Source of the DNA: Sulfuricella sp. T08
GTDB taxonomy: Bacteria > Pseudomonadota > Gammaproteobacteria > Burkholderiales > Sulfuricellaceae
DNA: 64,000 bases
Assembly (NCBI RefSeq): GCF_000971475.1
Contig: NZ_DF967529.1
Coordinates: 1 to 64,000 of the forward strand
Reading direction: 5' to 3'
Made by a program: the position numbers and the translations under genes
The notes under the pieces: model-generated
The model's input: the letters and a program-made list of their open reading frames with translations, nothing else
Database searches by the model: none
What the model was told of the DNA's origin: nothing
Shown: positions 48,187 to 58,880 of the stretch, in pieces
Position numbering within the stretch: position 1 is the first letter of the stretch
How the letters are laid out: each line of letters starts with the position of its first letter

Positions 48187-49550
48187 GCCTGTTGTTTACC
48201 CTTGCGGCATTTGCCGTCACGCTCGGCATTCTGATCGTCGTTCACGAATACGGGCATTACATCGTGGCGCGCTGGTGCGGTGTCCGGGTGCTGCGTTTTT
48301 CTGTGGGTTTCGGCAAGCCGCTGATAACCAGGAAGTTTGCGTCGGAAGGCACGGAATGGGTGTTGGCCGCTTTCCCGCTGGGCGGCTACGTCAAGATGCT
48401 GGACGAGCGGGAAGGGCCGGTCGAGCCGGCCGAACTGCCCTATGCTTTCAATAGCCAATCCATTTATCGACGCATCGCCATCGTGATGGCTGGGCCGGTC
48501 GCAAATCTCATTCTTGCCGTGTTGTTGTACTGGTTTCTGTTTGTTTACGGCGTGCCGGGTATCAAGCCGGTTCTGGGGGAGGTGCCGTTGGCTACTCCCG
48601 CTGCAACTGCGTCTTTTCATCGCGGCGATACGATTATCCGGATCGGCGACGAGCCGGCCGCGACCTGGCAGGATGTGAACTGGATATTACTTCAGCATGC
48701 CGTTCAGAAATCTGGGGTGGAAATTGAAACTCGCAACGAGCGTGGCGAAATTGCTACGCATCAGCTTGACTTGGCTGGCTTGTCGTCCGACGAGTTGGAC
48801 AATGATTTCATGGGAAAGCTTGGGTTAAAGCGCTTTCAACCCGATTTGCCGGCCAAAATTGGCAGGCTTCAGCCGGACGGCGTTGCAGCCAAGGCTGGCC
48901 TGAGGGTCGGAGATGAAATTATTTCCGTGAATCAGACTCAGCTTGATCGCTGGGAAGAACTCGTGCAATGGGTCAGGCGGAACCCTGGTCTGCCTCTGAC
49001 GCTGGCCATAAAAAGAGGCGGCGAGTATTTCCAGGTAAAAGTGATCCCCGATGCAGTAAAGGAAAACGGAGATTCCTCCGTAGGCAAGATCGGCGCGTCG
49101 CCGATGGTGGATCCGGCCTTGTTTGCAAAACTGGTTACGGAGGTGCGTTATCCTGTCGACAGGGCCTTTGTACAGGCGCTGCGGAAAACCTGGGATACGT
49201 CATTGTTCAGTCTGAAGATGCTGGGCAAGATGGTTACCGGTCAGGTTTCCTGGAAGAACATCAGCGGCCCAATTACCATCGCTGATTATGCCGGACAATC
49301 CGCACGCTTCGGTTGGGTTCCCTACATCAGCTTTCTGGCACTGATCAGCATCAGCCTCGGGGTGCTCAATTTATTGCCCGTCCCCTTATTGGATGGGGGG
49401 CATTTGATGTATTATATGGTCGAAATGATCAAGGGGAGCCCCGTTTCCGAGAAGACCATGGAAATCGGGCAGCAGATCGGCATTGCGATCCTGCTGACAT
49501 TAATGATTTTCGCTTTCTATAACGATATTAACCGTCTGGTTGTTGGCTAA
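48183..49550 (+). CDS. rseP: Site-2 metalloprotease RseP
   Basis: Intramembrane zinc protease that cleaves anti-sigma factors and remnant signal peptides. 455 residues from ATG 48183; a longer frame upstream is inside dxr. HEYGH zinc motif near 22-26, the LLDGGH third ligand near 410, PDZ-like region about 215-290 ([22 protein letters not shown]), four membrane helices. Six bases before bamA. Confidence 0.96.
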   Translation: MSLLFTLAAFAVTLGILIVVHEYGHYIVARWCGVRVLRFSVGFGKPLITRKFASEGTEWVLAAFPLGGYVKMLDEREGPVEPAELPYAFNSQSIYRRIAIVMAGPVANLILAVLLYWFLFVYGVPGIKPVLGEVPLATPAATASFHRGDTIIRIGDEPAATWQDVNWILLQHAVQKSGVEIETRNERGEIATHQLDLAGLSSDELDNDFMGKLGLKRFQPDLPAKIGRLQPDGVAAKAGLRVGDEIISVNQTQLDRWEELVQWVRRNPGLPLTLAIKRGGEYFQVKVIPDAVKENGDSSVGKIGASPMVDPALFAKLVTEVRYPVDRAFVQALRKTWDTSLFSLKMLGKMVTGQVSWKNISGPITIADYAGQSARFGWVPYISFLALISISLGVLNLLPVPLLDGGHLMYYMVEMIKGSPVSEKTMEIGQQIGIAILLTLMIFAFYNDINRLVVG

Positions 49551-49556
49551 ACAATA

Positions 49557-51869
49557 ATGAAATTAAAACTCCTGCCGATGTTGTTGATGAGCCTGTATGG
49601 TGCTTCTGCCTGGGCGTTTCAGCCGTTTGTTATCAAGGATATTCGGGTAGAGGGAATTCAGCGTACAGAGGCCGGGACGGTATTCAGCTACCTGCCGGTC
49701 AAGGTGGGCGAGAAACTGGACGACGAGAAAGCTGCTGTGGCCATCAAGGCATTGTATGGAACCGGTTTTTTCAAGGATGTTCGGTTGGAGGTTGAAGGCG
49801 ATGTATTGATCGTCATGGTGCAGGAACGGCCGGCGATTTCCCAAATCGATTTCGTAGGACTCAAGGAATTCGACAAGAAGCAGCTTGTGGATGGGTTGAA
49901 ACAAGTCGGGCTGGCCGAGGGCCGGATTTTCGACAAATCCCTGCTGGACAAGGCTGAGCAGGAGCTCAAACGCCAATATCTCAGCCGCGGCAAATATGCG
50001 GTTGCGATTACCACCACTGTCACGCCACTGGAGCGCAACCGCACTGCCATCAGCTTCAATATCACTGAAGGCGAAGTGGCGAAGATCCAGCAGATCAACA
50101 TAGTCGGCAACCAGGCTTTCCCTGAGAAGGACCTCCTCGATCTGTTCGTGCTTTCCACTCCCGGATGGATGAGCTGGTGGAGCAAGAACGATCAGTACTC
50201 CAAGCAGAAACTGGCTGCAGACATCGAAACGCTACGTTCCTATTACTTGAACCGCGGCTATCTCGAATTCAATCTGGATTCCACACAGGTATCCATTTCC
50301 CCTGACAAGCAATCCATCTATATCACCATCAACATCACTGAAGGCCAGAAGTACACGGTTTCTGACGTCAAGCTGGCAGGGGAAATGCTGGTGCCTGAAG
50401 ATGAGCTACGCAAGCTGATCAAGATTCAGCCGGGCGATGTCTTCTCAAGGGAAAAGCTGACCGAAAGTACAAAGTTGATCGGTGATCGCCTCGGCAAGGA
50501 CGGCTACGCGTTTGCCAACGTCAACGCGGTCCCCGAACTCAACAAGGAAAAACAGGAGGCGAAATTCACCTTCTTCATCGATCCGGGTCGGCGGGTTTAT
50601 GTGCGCCACATCAACGTAACCGGCAACACCAAAACGCGGGATGAAGTCGTTCGCCGCGAGATGCGCCAGATGGAAGGTGCCTGGTACGCTGCCGATAAGG
50701 TTACCCGGTCACGCGAACGGATTGACCGCCTAGGATATTTTTCTGATGTCAACGTTGAAACGCCCGCTGTTGCCGGCACCACCGACCAGGTGGACATGAA
50801 CGTCAGCGTGACGGAAAAGCCCACTGGCAGCATCATGGCGGGTGCGGGTTTTTCCAGTTCGGAAGGCTTCATTCTTAGTGGCTCTATTTCACAGGCTAAC
50901 GTATTCGGTAGCGGCAACTATCTTTCCACTCAGTTCAACAGCGGCAAGATCAATACGGTGTATTCGCTGTCCTACACCAACCCTTACTACACCGACGATG
51001 GCATCAGTCGCGGCTTTGACATTTATGAGCGTAAAGTAAATTCATCTTCCTTGTCGGTTTCCCGGTACGACTCAAAGTCCATTGGCGGCGGGGTGCGCTT
51101 CGGGGTGCCATTAAACGAAATGGATTCGGTCAATTTCGGTTTGTCGGTCGAGAGTACCCAATTAAAGTTATACACCGATCCCGCACTTGGCGGAGTCAGC
51201 CCTCAACGCTACGTGGATTATGTCAATCAATTTGGCGACACTAATACCACCTTGCGTGGGGATATTGGCTGGGCAAGGGATACTCGTGACAGCATTATTT
51301 ATCCGACAAAAGGCAGCCTGCAAAGGGCATTTTCCGAGGTGGGGCTACCCGGGGGGGACATTAAGTACTACAAGCTTTCCTATCAGCATCAGTGGCTCAG
51401 GCCTTTGATTCAGGATTTCACCCTGATGTTAAACGGCGAAGCCGGGTACGCCAATGGTTACGGCGGCAAACCGTTGCCCTTCTTCAAAAGCTTCTTCGCC
51501 GGCGGCAATACTTCGGTGCGCGGTTTCAAGTCATCTTCGCTTGGTCCTAAAGACATTGATGGCAATGCGCTGGGTGGCAATCGCCGTCTGGTGGGAAATG
51601 CAGAGGTGCTGTTCCCGTTTCCGGGCATGAAAAAGGACAAATCCCTGCGCATGAGCCTGTTCCTTGATGCCGGATCGGTTTTTGGCGATGGCGATATCGC
51701 TGGACAATATTCCAAGATCAGCTTTGCCGACATGCGTTATTCCACCGGTCTTGCCGTTAGCTGGCAGTCCCCGATGGGGCCCATGAAATTCAGCATTGCC
51801 GCACCACTCAATTCCAAAGCAACAGACAGGTTGGAGAGGTTCCAGTTTATTTTGGGTTCCACGTTCTAA
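49557..51869 (+). CDS. bamA: Outer-membrane assembly factor BamA
   Basis: Inserts beta-barrels into the outer membrane. 770 residues with a signal peptide ending near ASAWA, five POTRA domains (about 24-425; first begins [17 protein letters not shown]), and a 16-strand barrel with the conserved '[12 protein letters not shown]' loop-6 (RGF, about 660). The C-terminal Phe (FILGSTF) is the usual barrel signal. Adjacent to skp and the lpxD-fabZ-lpxA-lpxB group, as in most betaproteobacteria. Confidence 0.97.
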   Translation: MKLKLLPMLLMSLYGASAWAFQPFVIKDIRVEGIQRTEAGTVFSYLPVKVGEKLDDEKAAVAIKALYGTGFFKDVRLEVEGDVLIVMVQERPAISQIDFVGLKEFDKKQLVDGLKQVGLAEGRIFDKSLLDKAEQELKRQYLSRGKYAVAITTTVTPLERNRTAISFNITEGEVAKIQQINIVGNQAFPEKDLLDLFVLSTPGWMSWWSKNDQYSKQKLAADIETLRSYYLNRGYLEFNLDSTQVSISPDKQSIYITINITEGQKYTVSDVKLAGEMLVPEDELRKLIKIQPGDVFSREKLTESTKLIGDRLGKDGYAFANVNAVPELNKEKQEAKFTFFIDPGRRVYVRHINVTGNTKTRDEVVRREMRQMEGAWYAADKVTRSRERIDRLGYFSDVNVETPAVAGTTDQVDMNVSVTEKPTGSIMAGAGFSSSEGFILSGSISQANVFGSGNYLSTQFNSGKINTVYSLSYTNPYYTDDGISRGFDIYERKVNSSSLSVSRYDSKSIGGGVRFGVPLNEMDSVNFGLSVESTQLKLYTDPALGGVSPQRYVDYVNQFGDTNTTLRGDIGWARDTRDSIIYPTKGSLQRAFSEVGLPGGDIKYYKLSYQHQWLRPLIQDFTLMLNGEAGYANGYGGKPLPFFKSFFAGGNTSVRGFKSSSLGPKDIDGNALGGNRRLVGNAEVLFPFPGMKKDKSLRMSLFLDAGSVFGDGDIAGQYSKISFADMRYSTGLAVSWQSPMGPMKFSIAAPLNSKATDRLERFQFILGSTF

Positions 51870-51890
51870 TCGCGATTTCAGGAGATCAAG

Positions 51891-52391
51891 TTGAACAAGA
51901 TTATTGCTGTATTAATTGCCGCCACTTTATTGCCGATTGCGGCAGGGGCATCCGCCGCCGAAATGAAGATCGGCTTCGTCAACACCGAGCGGGTTTTTCG
52001 GGAAGCAGCCCCGGCTATGAAGGCACAGAAAAAACTCGAGAAGGAATTCGCTGCACGCGAGCAGGAACTGCAAAAAATGGCGAAACAGGCCAAGGAACTG
52101 CAGGCTCATCTGGAGCGGGAAGGCGTGACGATCAGTGAATCCGATCGACGCAACAAGGAGCGCGACCTCGCCAATCTGAATCGCGATTTCCAACGTGCTC
52201 AACGAGAATTCCGGGAAGACCTCAACCTGAGGCGAAACGAGGAGCTGGGCGCCGTTCATGATCGTGCCAGAAAAACGATCATGGAGATCGCCGAGAAGGA
52301 GAAGTTCGATCTGGTGTTGGAAGAAGCGGTTTATTTCAGTCCGCGGATCGATATTACCGATAGGGTATTGAAGGCTTTGACCGATAAATAA
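51891..52391 (+). CDS. skp: Periplasmic chaperone OmpH/Skp
   Basis: Trimeric holdase for unfolded outer-membrane proteins. 166 residues, start TTG 51891 five bases after AGGAGAT. No ATG suits the family. Signal peptide (KIIAVLIAATLLPIAAGASA), then the 'MKIGFVNTERVFREAAPAMKAQKKLEKEF' start and the long coiled-coil tentacles. C-terminal 'FDLVLEEAVYFSPRIDITDRVLKAL' is typical. Confidence 0.93.
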   Translation: MNKIIAVLIAATLLPIAAGASAAEMKIGFVNTERVFREAAPAMKAQKKLEKEFAAREQELQKMAKQAKELQAHLEREGVTISESDRRNKERDLANLNRDFQRAQREFREDLNLRRNEELGAVHDRARKTIMEIAEKEKFDLVLEEAVYFSPRIDITDRVLKALTDK

Positions 52392-52439
52392 GGCTTTTTT
52401 CCCGATGCGCATAGCGGGCGCCTTCTGCCGGATGATTCC

Positions 52440-53489
52440 ATGATTCGGACTGGTACGGGCTACACGCTGGGTGCTATCGTCGAGCGGTTTGGCGGTGAGC
52501 TGATTGGCGACGCAGATGTCGTGGTCAATCAGGTCGCGCCGCTTTCCTCTGCACTATCCGGGCATATCAGCTTTCTCACCAATCCGAAATACCGCCGGCT
52601 ACTGGAAAATTGCAGGGCTGGCGCAGTGATCCTGGGAGTCGCGGAGCGCGATGCGACCGACCTGCCGCGTATTTTGAGCGATAACCCGTATGCTTATTTT
52701 GCCAAGGTTTCCGCATTGCTCAATCCCCGGCATGCCGAATCACCCGGTATCCACTCAACGGCGATAGTCGATCAAACTGCAATCATTCCAGCCTCAGCCA
52801 CAATTGGGGCATTCGCGTTTATCGGAAAGGGTGTAGAAATCGGTGAACACGCTGTCATCGGATCCGGTTGTCACCTCGGTGATGGGGTCGAGGTCGGGGA
52901 TGATTCGCTGCTTTACCCGCAAGTGGTGGTCTACCATGGCTGTATTATTGGTAATCGTGCCATCCTGCATTCGGGAGCAGTGATCGGGGCTGACGGATTT
53001 GGCATTGCCATGGAAAAAGGGCGCTGGATCAAGGTTCCGCAGATCGGTCGGGTGGTCATCGGAGATGACGTTGAAATTGGCGCCAATACCACGATTGACC
53101 GGGGAGCCCTGGACGACACTATTATTGAGGATGGCGTCAAGCTGGATAACCAGATTCAGGTCGCGCATAACGTGCGTATCGGCGCTCATACCGCGATTGC
53201 GGGTTGCGTCGGGATCGCCGGCAGCGCAAAAATCGGGAAGCACTGCACGGTGGGAGGCGGCGCGGTGATTCTGGGGCACCTCGAGATTGCTGATCGCGTC
53301 AACATTTCCGCCGGTACCTTGGTTACCAAGTCGATCACCAAAGAGGGGACGTATACCTCCGTGATGCCATTTTCCGCACATCAGGACTGGCTCAAGAATG
53401 CAGCTCATCTTCGCCATCTGGATAAAATGGCGGAGAAATTGAGCGAACTGGAAAAAAAAATCAGCGAACTGGAAAGGAAACAGCCTTGA
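52440..53489 (+). CDS. lpxD: UDP-3-O-(3-hydroxyacyl)glucosamine N-acyltransferase LpxD
   Basis: Third lipid A enzyme. 349 residues: an N-terminal uridine-binding domain, a long left-handed beta helix of hexapeptide repeats (about 100-300; e.g. [25 protein letters not shown]) with the catalytic His in 'QVAHNVRIG', then a short C-terminal helix. Its stop overlaps the fabZ TTG start by four bases. Confidence 0.96.
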   Translation: MIRTGTGYTLGAIVERFGGELIGDADVVVNQVAPLSSALSGHISFLTNPKYRRLLENCRAGAVILGVAERDATDLPRILSDNPYAYFAKVSALLNPRHAESPGIHSTAIVDQTAIIPASATIGAFAFIGKGVEIGEHAVIGSGCHLGDGVEVGDDSLLYPQVVVYHGCIIGNRAILHSGAVIGADGFGIAMEKGRWIKVPQIGRVVIGDDVEIGANTTIDRGALDDTIIEDGVKLDNQIQVAHNVRIGAHTAIAGCVGIAGSAKIGKHCTVGGGAVILGHLEIADRVNISAGTLVTKSITKEGTYTSVMPFSAHQDWLKNAAHLRHLDKMAEKLSELEKKISELERKQP

Positions 53490-53929
53490 ATAGCATGGAT
53501 ATCCACGAAATATTGCAGTATTTGCCGCACCGCTACCCTTTTTTGCTGGTTGACCGCGTTGTTTCGTGCGAACCGGGGAAGAGTATCGTGGCACTGAAAA
53601 ACGTGACGATCAATGAGCCCTTTTTCGTCGGCCATTTCCCGCACCATCCAGTGATGCCGGGCGTGCTCATTATCGAAGCCCTGGCCCAGGCGGCAGCGAT
53701 TCTGTCGTTCAAGACCATGGGCACCCGGCCTGACGACAAGTCCGTGTATTACTTTGTCGGCATCGACGGTGCGCGCTTCAAAAAACCGGTATCTGCCGGC
53801 GATCAACTGACTCTCGAGGTGGAGATTACCAGGTCGGTCAAGGGGATCTGGAAATACGCGGCGCGTGCCAAGGTCGACGGTGCCGTCGTGACCGAAGCAG
53901 AGCTGATGTGCACGGTGAAAGCCCTGTAA
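53486..53929 (+). CDS. fabZ: 3-Hydroxyacyl-ACP dehydratase FabZ
   Basis: Dehydrates beta-hydroxyacyl-ACP in type II fatty-acid synthesis. 147 residues from TTG 53486, which has AGGA seven bases away; ATG 53495 is a less well-spaced alternative. Hot-dog fold with '[15 protein letters not shown]' and the catalytic His in '[20 protein letters not shown]' (His about 54, Glu about 68). Its stop TAA overlaps the next ATG. Confidence 0.96.
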   Translation: MNSMDIHEILQYLPHRYPFLLVDRVVSCEPGKSIVALKNVTINEPFFVGHFPHHPVMPGVLIIEALAQAAAILSFKTMGTRPDDKSVYYFVGIDGARFKKPVSAGDQLTLEVEITRSVKGIWKYAARAKVDGAVVTEAELMCTVKAL

Positions 53930-54700
53930 ATGGTTCACCCGACAGCAATCGTTCATGAGGGTGCCAGACTGGCTCCCGATGTCAGCGTAGGGCCCTATTC
54001 GATCATCGGCGAGCATGTCGAAATCGGCGCTGGAACATCGATCGGCCCGCATGTGGTGATCAATGGTCATACCCGGATCGGCAAGGACAACCGGATTTTC
54101 CAATTTTCGTCTCTGGGAGAGATGCCGCAGGACAAGAAGTACCAGGGAGAAGAAACCCGCCTGGAAATTGGCGACCGTAATGTGATTCGTGAATTCTGCA
54201 CGTTCAACCGGGGTACTTCGCAGGACGTGGGAGTGACGCGGGTGGGTGACGACAACTGGATCATGGCCTATGTACACTTGGCGCATGACTGTCAGATCGG
54301 CAGCCATACCATCTTTGCCAACAACGCCCAATTGGCTGGTCATGTGCAGGTCGGAGATTACGCCATTCTCGGCGGTTTTACCGTGGTTCATCAGTTTTGC
54401 CATATCGGCGGGCACAGCATCACCGGGATGGGCACCATCCTGTTCAAGGATGTTCCTCCCTATGTCACAGCGGCCGGTCATGATGCACAACCTCATGGCA
54501 TCAACTCGGAAGGGCTGAAGCGCAGGGGGTTCTCCAGCGAAGCCATATTGGCGATCAAGCGCGCCTACAAGACACTATACAAGTCGGGGCTTACCCTGGA
54601 ACAGGCGAAGCTGGCCCTGGCCGAGCAGATGCATGCCTGCCCCGAAATTCAGATTCTGACCGATTTCCTCGCTCATTCCACGCGCGGCATCATTCGTTAA
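53930..54700 (+). CDS. lpxA: UDP-N-acetylglucosamine acyltransferase LpxA
   Basis: First lipid A enzyme; transfers the 3-hydroxyacyl group from ACP to UDP-GlcNAc. 256 residues. Hexapeptide helix from residue 1 with '[13 protein letters not shown]' and the catalytic His in '[18 protein letters not shown]'. '[20 protein letters not shown]' is diagnostic of LpxA. C-terminal helical part about 195-256. Confidence 0.97.
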   Translation: MVHPTAIVHEGARLAPDVSVGPYSIIGEHVEIGAGTSIGPHVVINGHTRIGKDNRIFQFSSLGEMPQDKKYQGEETRLEIGDRNVIREFCTFNRGTSQDVGVTRVGDDNWIMAYVHLAHDCQIGSHTIFANNAQLAGHVQVGDYAILGGFTVVHQFCHIGGHSITGMGTILFKDVPPYVTAAGHDAQPHGINSEGLKRRGFSSEAILAIKRAYKTLYKSGLTLEQAKLALAEQMHACPEIQILTDFLAHSTRGIIR

Positions 54701-54716
54701 CAGGGTTTTAGATCAA

Positions 54717-55853
54717 TTGAAAGTCGGAATTGTCGCGGGCGAAGCATCAGGTGATTTACTGGGCGCCCACCTGGTTAAAGCGCTGAAGAACCGTGTTCCA
54801 GGTGTCGAATTTGTAGGCATCGGCGGGCCGAAAATGCTGGCTGCCGGCGTAAATTCACTGTTCCCCATGGAAAAGCTGGCCGTTCGTGGCTATGTCGAGG
54901 TGCTGCGGCATTATCGGGGGATCGTCAAAATTCGGCATAAACTGCTGCGCCATTTCGTGGAAAATCCGCCAGATGTATTCATCGGCGTGGATGCACCTGA
55001 CTTCAATCTCGACCTGGAACTCAGGCTGAAGAAGAGGGGAATCCCCACCGTCCATTACGTCAGCCCGTCAATCTGGGCATGGCGTGGTGAACGCATTCAC
55101 AAGATCGCTCGGGCTGTGTCCCATATGCTGGTGCTATTCCCGTTCGAGAAGAAAATCTATGATGCAGTGGGCGTTCCGGCCACTTATGTCGGTCATCCAT
55201 CGGCTGATATGTTGCCGGAACAACCCAACCGGATTGCCGCGCGTGAGCAGCTCAGGCTGCCTCTAGGTGATCATGTCATCGCGCTTTTGCCGGGCAGTCG
55301 GCAGAGCGAAGTTCATTACATGGCCAGGCTGTTTGTGGAGACTGCGCGCATGATTGCCGCCGTCACTCCAAATGTGCATTTCCTGGTGCCGCTGCTGAGC
55401 CGTGAAACGCGCAATATGTTTGAGACTGAACTGTATCGCGCGGGAGGCGGCGACTTGCCGCTAACAATATTGTTCGGCCACGCCCATGACGCCATGACGG
55501 CCGCAGACGCGGTGCTGGTGGCCTCTGGCACCGCGACGCTGGAAGCGGCATTGCTGAAATGCCCGATGGTGATCACGTACAAAATGTCGCCCTTGACCTG
55601 GCGCATGATGCAGAGCAAGAAATACCTGCCCTATGTCGGGTTGCCGAACATTCTCGCAGGGCGCTTCATTGTGCCGGAACTGTTGCAGGATGAGGCCACG
55701 CCGGAAAACTTGTCCCAGGCAGTGCTGAACCTGGTCAATGATGGGCCGGTCAGGGAGAAGTTGACTCGCGCCTTCTCCAGGATGCATCTCGATCTCAAGC
55801 AAAATTCCGCAGAAAAAGCCGTGGACGCCATTCTGCCGTTTCTGACTACATAA
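54717..55853 (+). CDS. lpxB: Lipid A disaccharide synthase LpxB
   Basis: GT19 glycosyltransferase that joins UDP-2,3-diacylglucosamine and lipid X. 378 residues from TTG 54717, the only available start in frame after a stop upstream. N-terminal 'GIVAGEASGDLLGAHLVKAL', 'VHYVSPSIWAWR', 'PFEKKIYDAVGVPATYVGHP' and 'LLPGSRQSEV' are family marks. Ends directly at the rnhB ATG. Confidence 0.96.
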   Translation: MKVGIVAGEASGDLLGAHLVKALKNRVPGVEFVGIGGPKMLAAGVNSLFPMEKLAVRGYVEVLRHYRGIVKIRHKLLRHFVENPPDVFIGVDAPDFNLDLELRLKKRGIPTVHYVSPSIWAWRGERIHKIARAVSHMLVLFPFEKKIYDAVGVPATYVGHPSADMLPEQPNRIAAREQLRLPLGDHVIALLPGSRQSEVHYMARLFVETARMIAAVTPNVHFLVPLLSRETRNMFETELYRAGGGDLPLTILFGHAHDAMTAADAVLVASGTATLEAALLKCPMVITYKMSPLTWRMMQSKKYLPYVGLPNILAGRFIVPELLQDEATPENLSQAVLNLVNDGPVREKLTRAFSRMHLDLKQNSAEKAVDAILPFLTT

Positions 55854-56444
55854 ATGAGCACACGTTCAAACTGGCTCATTTGCGGTGTTGACGAAGCAGG
55901 TCGTGGGCCGTTGGCTGGGGCCGTTTTCGCGGCTGCGGTGATACTCGATGGAGAGCGGCCGATAGCAGGGCTGGCCGACTCGAAAAAATTGAGCGAAAAA
56001 AAGCGCGAGTACCTGTCTGAACAAATCAGGGAACGTGCTCTGGCTTGGGCCATCGCCAAAGCCGAAGCCGATGAAATTGACAGTATCAACATCCTCCAGG
56101 CAAGCCTGCTCGCAATGCGGCGCGCAGTGGAAAAGCTGCTGCCCGTCCCATCGGAGGCTCTGATCGATGGCCTGCATTGCCCAAAACTGGTTATGCCCTG
56201 TCGAGCTATCGTCAAGGGCGACAGTAGCGTGGCGGAAATTTCGGCGGCCTCCATTTTAGCCAAAACCGCGCGGGACGCAGAAATGCTTCGATTGCATCAG
56301 GAATATCCGCAATATGGCTTCGACCGACATAAAGGCTATCCGACCGCAATGCACCTTGAAGCTTTGCGGCGTCATGGCGCAAGCGAAATTCACCGCAGAA
56401 GCTTTGCTCCAGTTAAACTGGCGATTGCCCATAAATTGATATAA
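55854..56444 (+). CDS. rnhB: Ribonuclease HII
   Basis: Cleaves RNA in RNA/DNA hybrids and single ribonucleotides in DNA. 196 residues. Catalytic acids are visible in '[17 protein letters not shown]' (Asp-Glu) and '[11 protein letters not shown]', with '[16 protein letters not shown]' late. Last gene of the envelope operon before the CopD-like membrane gene. Confidence 0.96.
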   Translation: MSTRSNWLICGVDEAGRGPLAGAVFAAAVILDGERPIAGLADSKKLSEKKREYLSEQIRERALAWAIAKAEADEIDSINILQASLLAMRRAVEKLLPVPSEALIDGLHCPKLVMPCRAIVKGDSSVAEISAASILAKTARDAEMLRLHQEYPQYGFDRHKGYPTAMHLEALRRHGASEIHRRSFAPVKLAIAHKLI

Positions 56445-56455
56445 CAGGAGAAACC

Positions 56456-56911
56456 ATGGCTTTTGCGATCTTTTTGCATGTTCTGGGTGTGGTGATTTGG
56501 GTAGGCGGCATGTACTTTGCTCACCAGATGTTGCGCCCGGTTGCCGCCGACTTGCTCGCTCCACCTCAGCGGCTGCCATTGTGGGCTAGGGTGTTCGAGC
56601 GTTTTTTTCCTGTAGTGTGGATATCCGTGGTGCTAATCCTGCTCAGTGGACTGTATATGATCATGCTGCTGGGGGGATTCAAGGCCATCGCATTGAGTAT
56701 TCACGCAATGTTCGGAATCGGACTGGTAATGATGCTGGTTTTTTGCTTCGTTTATTTTATTCCCTATGGCAAACTAGTACGTGCCGTTGCTGCCCAGGAA
56801 TGGAAGCAAGCCGGCGATGCGCTGGCCACAATCCGCAAGCTGATAGGCTTCAATCTGATTCTGGGGTTGATCAACATTGCCGTTGCTGCCTTGAGCCGCA
56901 TTGTGTTCTGA
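56456..56911 (+). CDS. CopD-like four-helix membrane protein
   Basis: 151 residues, four predicted transmembrane helices (about 3-22, 51-73, 80-103, 127-148). The N-terminal 'FLHVLGVVIWVGGMYFAHQMLRPVA' with His and the W-G-G pattern matches the CopD domain family (copper/haem-related membrane proteins). Ligand and function are unknown; no cop genes are nearby. AGGAG lies seven bases before the ATG. A strong hairpin covers its stop codon. Confidence 0.75.
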   Translation: MAFAIFLHVLGVVIWVGGMYFAHQMLRPVAADLLAPPQRLPLWARVFERFFPVVWISVVLILLSGLYMIMLLGGFKAIALSIHAMFGIGLVMMLVFCFVYFIPYGKLVRAVAAQEWKQAGDALATIRKLIGFNLILGLINIAVAALSRIVF

Positions 56912-56923
56912 GAAGAACACAAT
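56900..56923 (+). terminator. Hairpin at end of CopD-like gene
   Basis: Arms ATTGTGTTCT and AGAACACAAT (10 bases, perfect) with GAGA loop, overlapping the stop codon. No T-run follows, so termination is uncertain. It could protect the mRNA 3' end. The arms TTGTGTT/AACACAA also occur in the palindrome at 5988-6002. Confidence 0.5.
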
Positions 56924-56992
56924 TTGTCATATATTATTGCAATCCAGCTGGCCTGTGATTGAACTGTTTTTTGTCTGGGAGCGGTAAACGAG

Positions 56993-57853
56993 ATGTTTGT
57001 AATTATCGGTTACGTGGTTGTTTGTGCTTCCGTCTTCGGCGGCTTCGCGCTGGGTGGCGGTCATCTCGCCGCGTTGCTCCAGCCGTTGGAGTTGTTGATG
57101 ATCGGTGGCGGGGCGGGAGGAGCCTTTCTTGTCGGCAATAACGGAAAGGCGATCAAAGCAACCCTGAAGGCATTGCCAACCATATTTAAGGGTTCGAAGT
57201 ACACCAAGGCGCTTTACCTGGAACTATTTGCCCTGCTTTATGAAATTTTGGCCAAGGTGCGCAAGGAAGGGCTGATGGCGATCGAATCCGATGTCGATGC
57301 GCCGCATGAAAGTCCGGTGTTTTCCAAATACCCTAAAATTGTCAGCGATCACCATGTCGTCGAATTTATCACCGATTATTTACGCATCATGGTGGGCGGC
57401 AACCTCAACGCCTTCGAAATCGAAAACCTGATGGATAACGAAATCGATACTCACCACCATGAGGGGGCGGTGCCAGCCGGGGTGATCGCCAAACTGGGCG
57501 ATGGCATGCCAGCATTCGGCATCGTGGCGGCGGTGATGGGGGTGGTGCATACCATGGAATCGGTCGGTATCCCACCTGCTGAGCTGGGTATCCTAATCGC
57601 TCATGCACTGGTCGGCACCTTTCTGGGGATACTCCTCGCTTACGGTTTCGTCGGCCCGCTGTCCACACTACTGGAGCAGAAACATGACGAAAGCACAAAA
57701 TTGTACAATGTAATCAAGGTGACCTTGCTGGCCAGCCTGAATGGTTACGCACCACAGGTCGCGGTAGAATTCGGGCGCAAGGTGCTGTATTCAACCGAGC
57801 GTCCTACCTTCATGGAACTGGAAGAATACGTCAAGCAAAGCAAGTCGAAATGA
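56993..57853 (+). CDS. motA: Flagellar motor stator protein MotA
   Basis: Inner-membrane stator subunit that couples proton flow to rotation. 286 residues, four helices. The two N-terminal helices (about 2-25, 31-50), a large cytoplasmic loop (about 60-165) with acidic and basic residues, then 'PAFGIVAAVMGVVHTMESVG' and 'LVGTFLGILLAYGFVGPLST'. Typical of the proton-driven MotA clade. Precedes motB by 34 bases. No sigma-28 box is visible in the 80 bases upstream. Confidence 0.96.
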   Translation: MFVIIGYVVVCASVFGGFALGGGHLAALLQPLELLMIGGGAGGAFLVGNNGKAIKATLKALPTIFKGSKYTKALYLELFALLYEILAKVRKEGLMAIESDVDAPHESPVFSKYPKIVSDHHVVEFITDYLRIMVGGNLNAFEIENLMDNEIDTHHHEGAVPAGVIAKLGDGMPAFGIVAAVMGVVHTMESVGIPPAELGILIAHALVGTFLGILLAYGFVGPLSTLLEQKHDESTKLYNVIKVTLLASLNGYAPQVAVEFGRKVLYSTERPTFMELEEYVKQSKSK

Positions 57854-57887
57854 CCTTTCGCATGTCAGCAGCAGTTAGAAATTCGGC

Positions 57888-58880
57888 ATGAGCGACGATT
57901 CGCAACGCCCGATAATCGTCAAGCGCATCAAGAAGAGTGCGCATGGCCACCATGGTGGCGCATGGAAAATCGCCTACGCTGATTTCGTGACTGCGATGAT
58001 GGCGTTCTTTCTGCTGATGTGGCTCCTGGGGTCCACGGCCAAGGGAGACCTTGCCGGCATTTCAGAGTATTTCAAGACCCCTTTGAAGGTTGCCTTGCAG
58101 GGAGGAAGTGGCAGCGGCGACAGTTCCAGCCTGATCAAGGGAGGCGGCAAGGATCTGACTCGAAAAGATGGCCAGGTGCAAAAAACCATTGATCCGCTCG
58201 AGAAAAAAACCATCAATTTGGCAGCCGCAAAAGTGGAATTCGAAAAGCAGGAGCTGAAGAAACTCCAGGGGTTGAAGGAAAGAATAGAAAAAGCCATCGA
58301 AACCAACCCGATGCTGAAACAGTTCAAGGACCAGATTCTGATCGACATTACCTCCGAAGGCCTGCGTATTCAAATCGTGGATGAGAAGAACCGTCCGATG
58401 TTCGATCTGGGCGGCGCCCACATGAAAAGCTACACCGTACAGATTTTGCAGGAAATCGGAAAAATGCTGAATGAAGTACCGAACCGGGTCAGCTTGTCCG
58501 GCCATACCGATGCGACACCTTATTCTTCAGGAGAGAAGGGTTACAGCAACTGGGAACTATCCGCCGACCGGGCCAATTCATCGAGGCGCGAGCTGATTGC
58601 CGGAGGGATGGCGGAGAGCAAGATGTTGCGTGTAGTTGGCCTCTCTTCTGCAGTCATGCTGGACAACAAGGATCCCAATAATCCAATCAATCGGCGCATC
58701 AGCCTGATCGTCCTGAACAGGGATACGGAAGATGCCATCAGCCGCGGTGGCAAGCCGCTTGAGGTGAGTGGCCAGGAACAGGTTACACCCGCTCTGCAGC
58801 AGGTAGCGCCGAAAGAGAAACCCAGTGAAGTCGAAGGCAAAAAAGATAAAACCAGTGCAGCCGAAGGCAAAAATCAGTAA
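57888..58880 (+). CDS. motB: Flagellar motor stator protein MotB
   Basis: 330 residues: N-terminal basic tail, one helix 'WKIAYADFVTAMMAFFLLMWLLG' with the proton-binding Asp (about 32), plug, and OmpA-like peptidoglycan-binding domain (about 165-285; LSGHTDATPYSSGEKGYSNWELSADRAN). The C-terminal 45 residues are Lys/Glu-rich. The 3' end overlaps the next gene by 56 bases in another frame. Confidence 0.96.
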   Translation: MSDDSQRPIIVKRIKKSAHGHHGGAWKIAYADFVTAMMAFFLLMWLLGSTAKGDLAGISEYFKTPLKVALQGGSGSGDSSSLIKGGGKDLTRKDGQVQKTIDPLEKKTINLAAAKVEFEKQELKKLQGLKERIEKAIETNPMLKQFKDQILIDITSEGLRIQIVDEKNRPMFDLGGAHMKSYTVQILQEIGKMLNEVPNRVSLSGHTDATPYSSGEKGYSNWELSADRANSSRRELIAGGMAESKMLRVVGLSSAVMLDNKDPNNPINRRISLIVLNRDTEDAISRGGKPLEVSGQEQVTPALQQVAPKEKPSEVEGKKDKTSAAEGKNQ

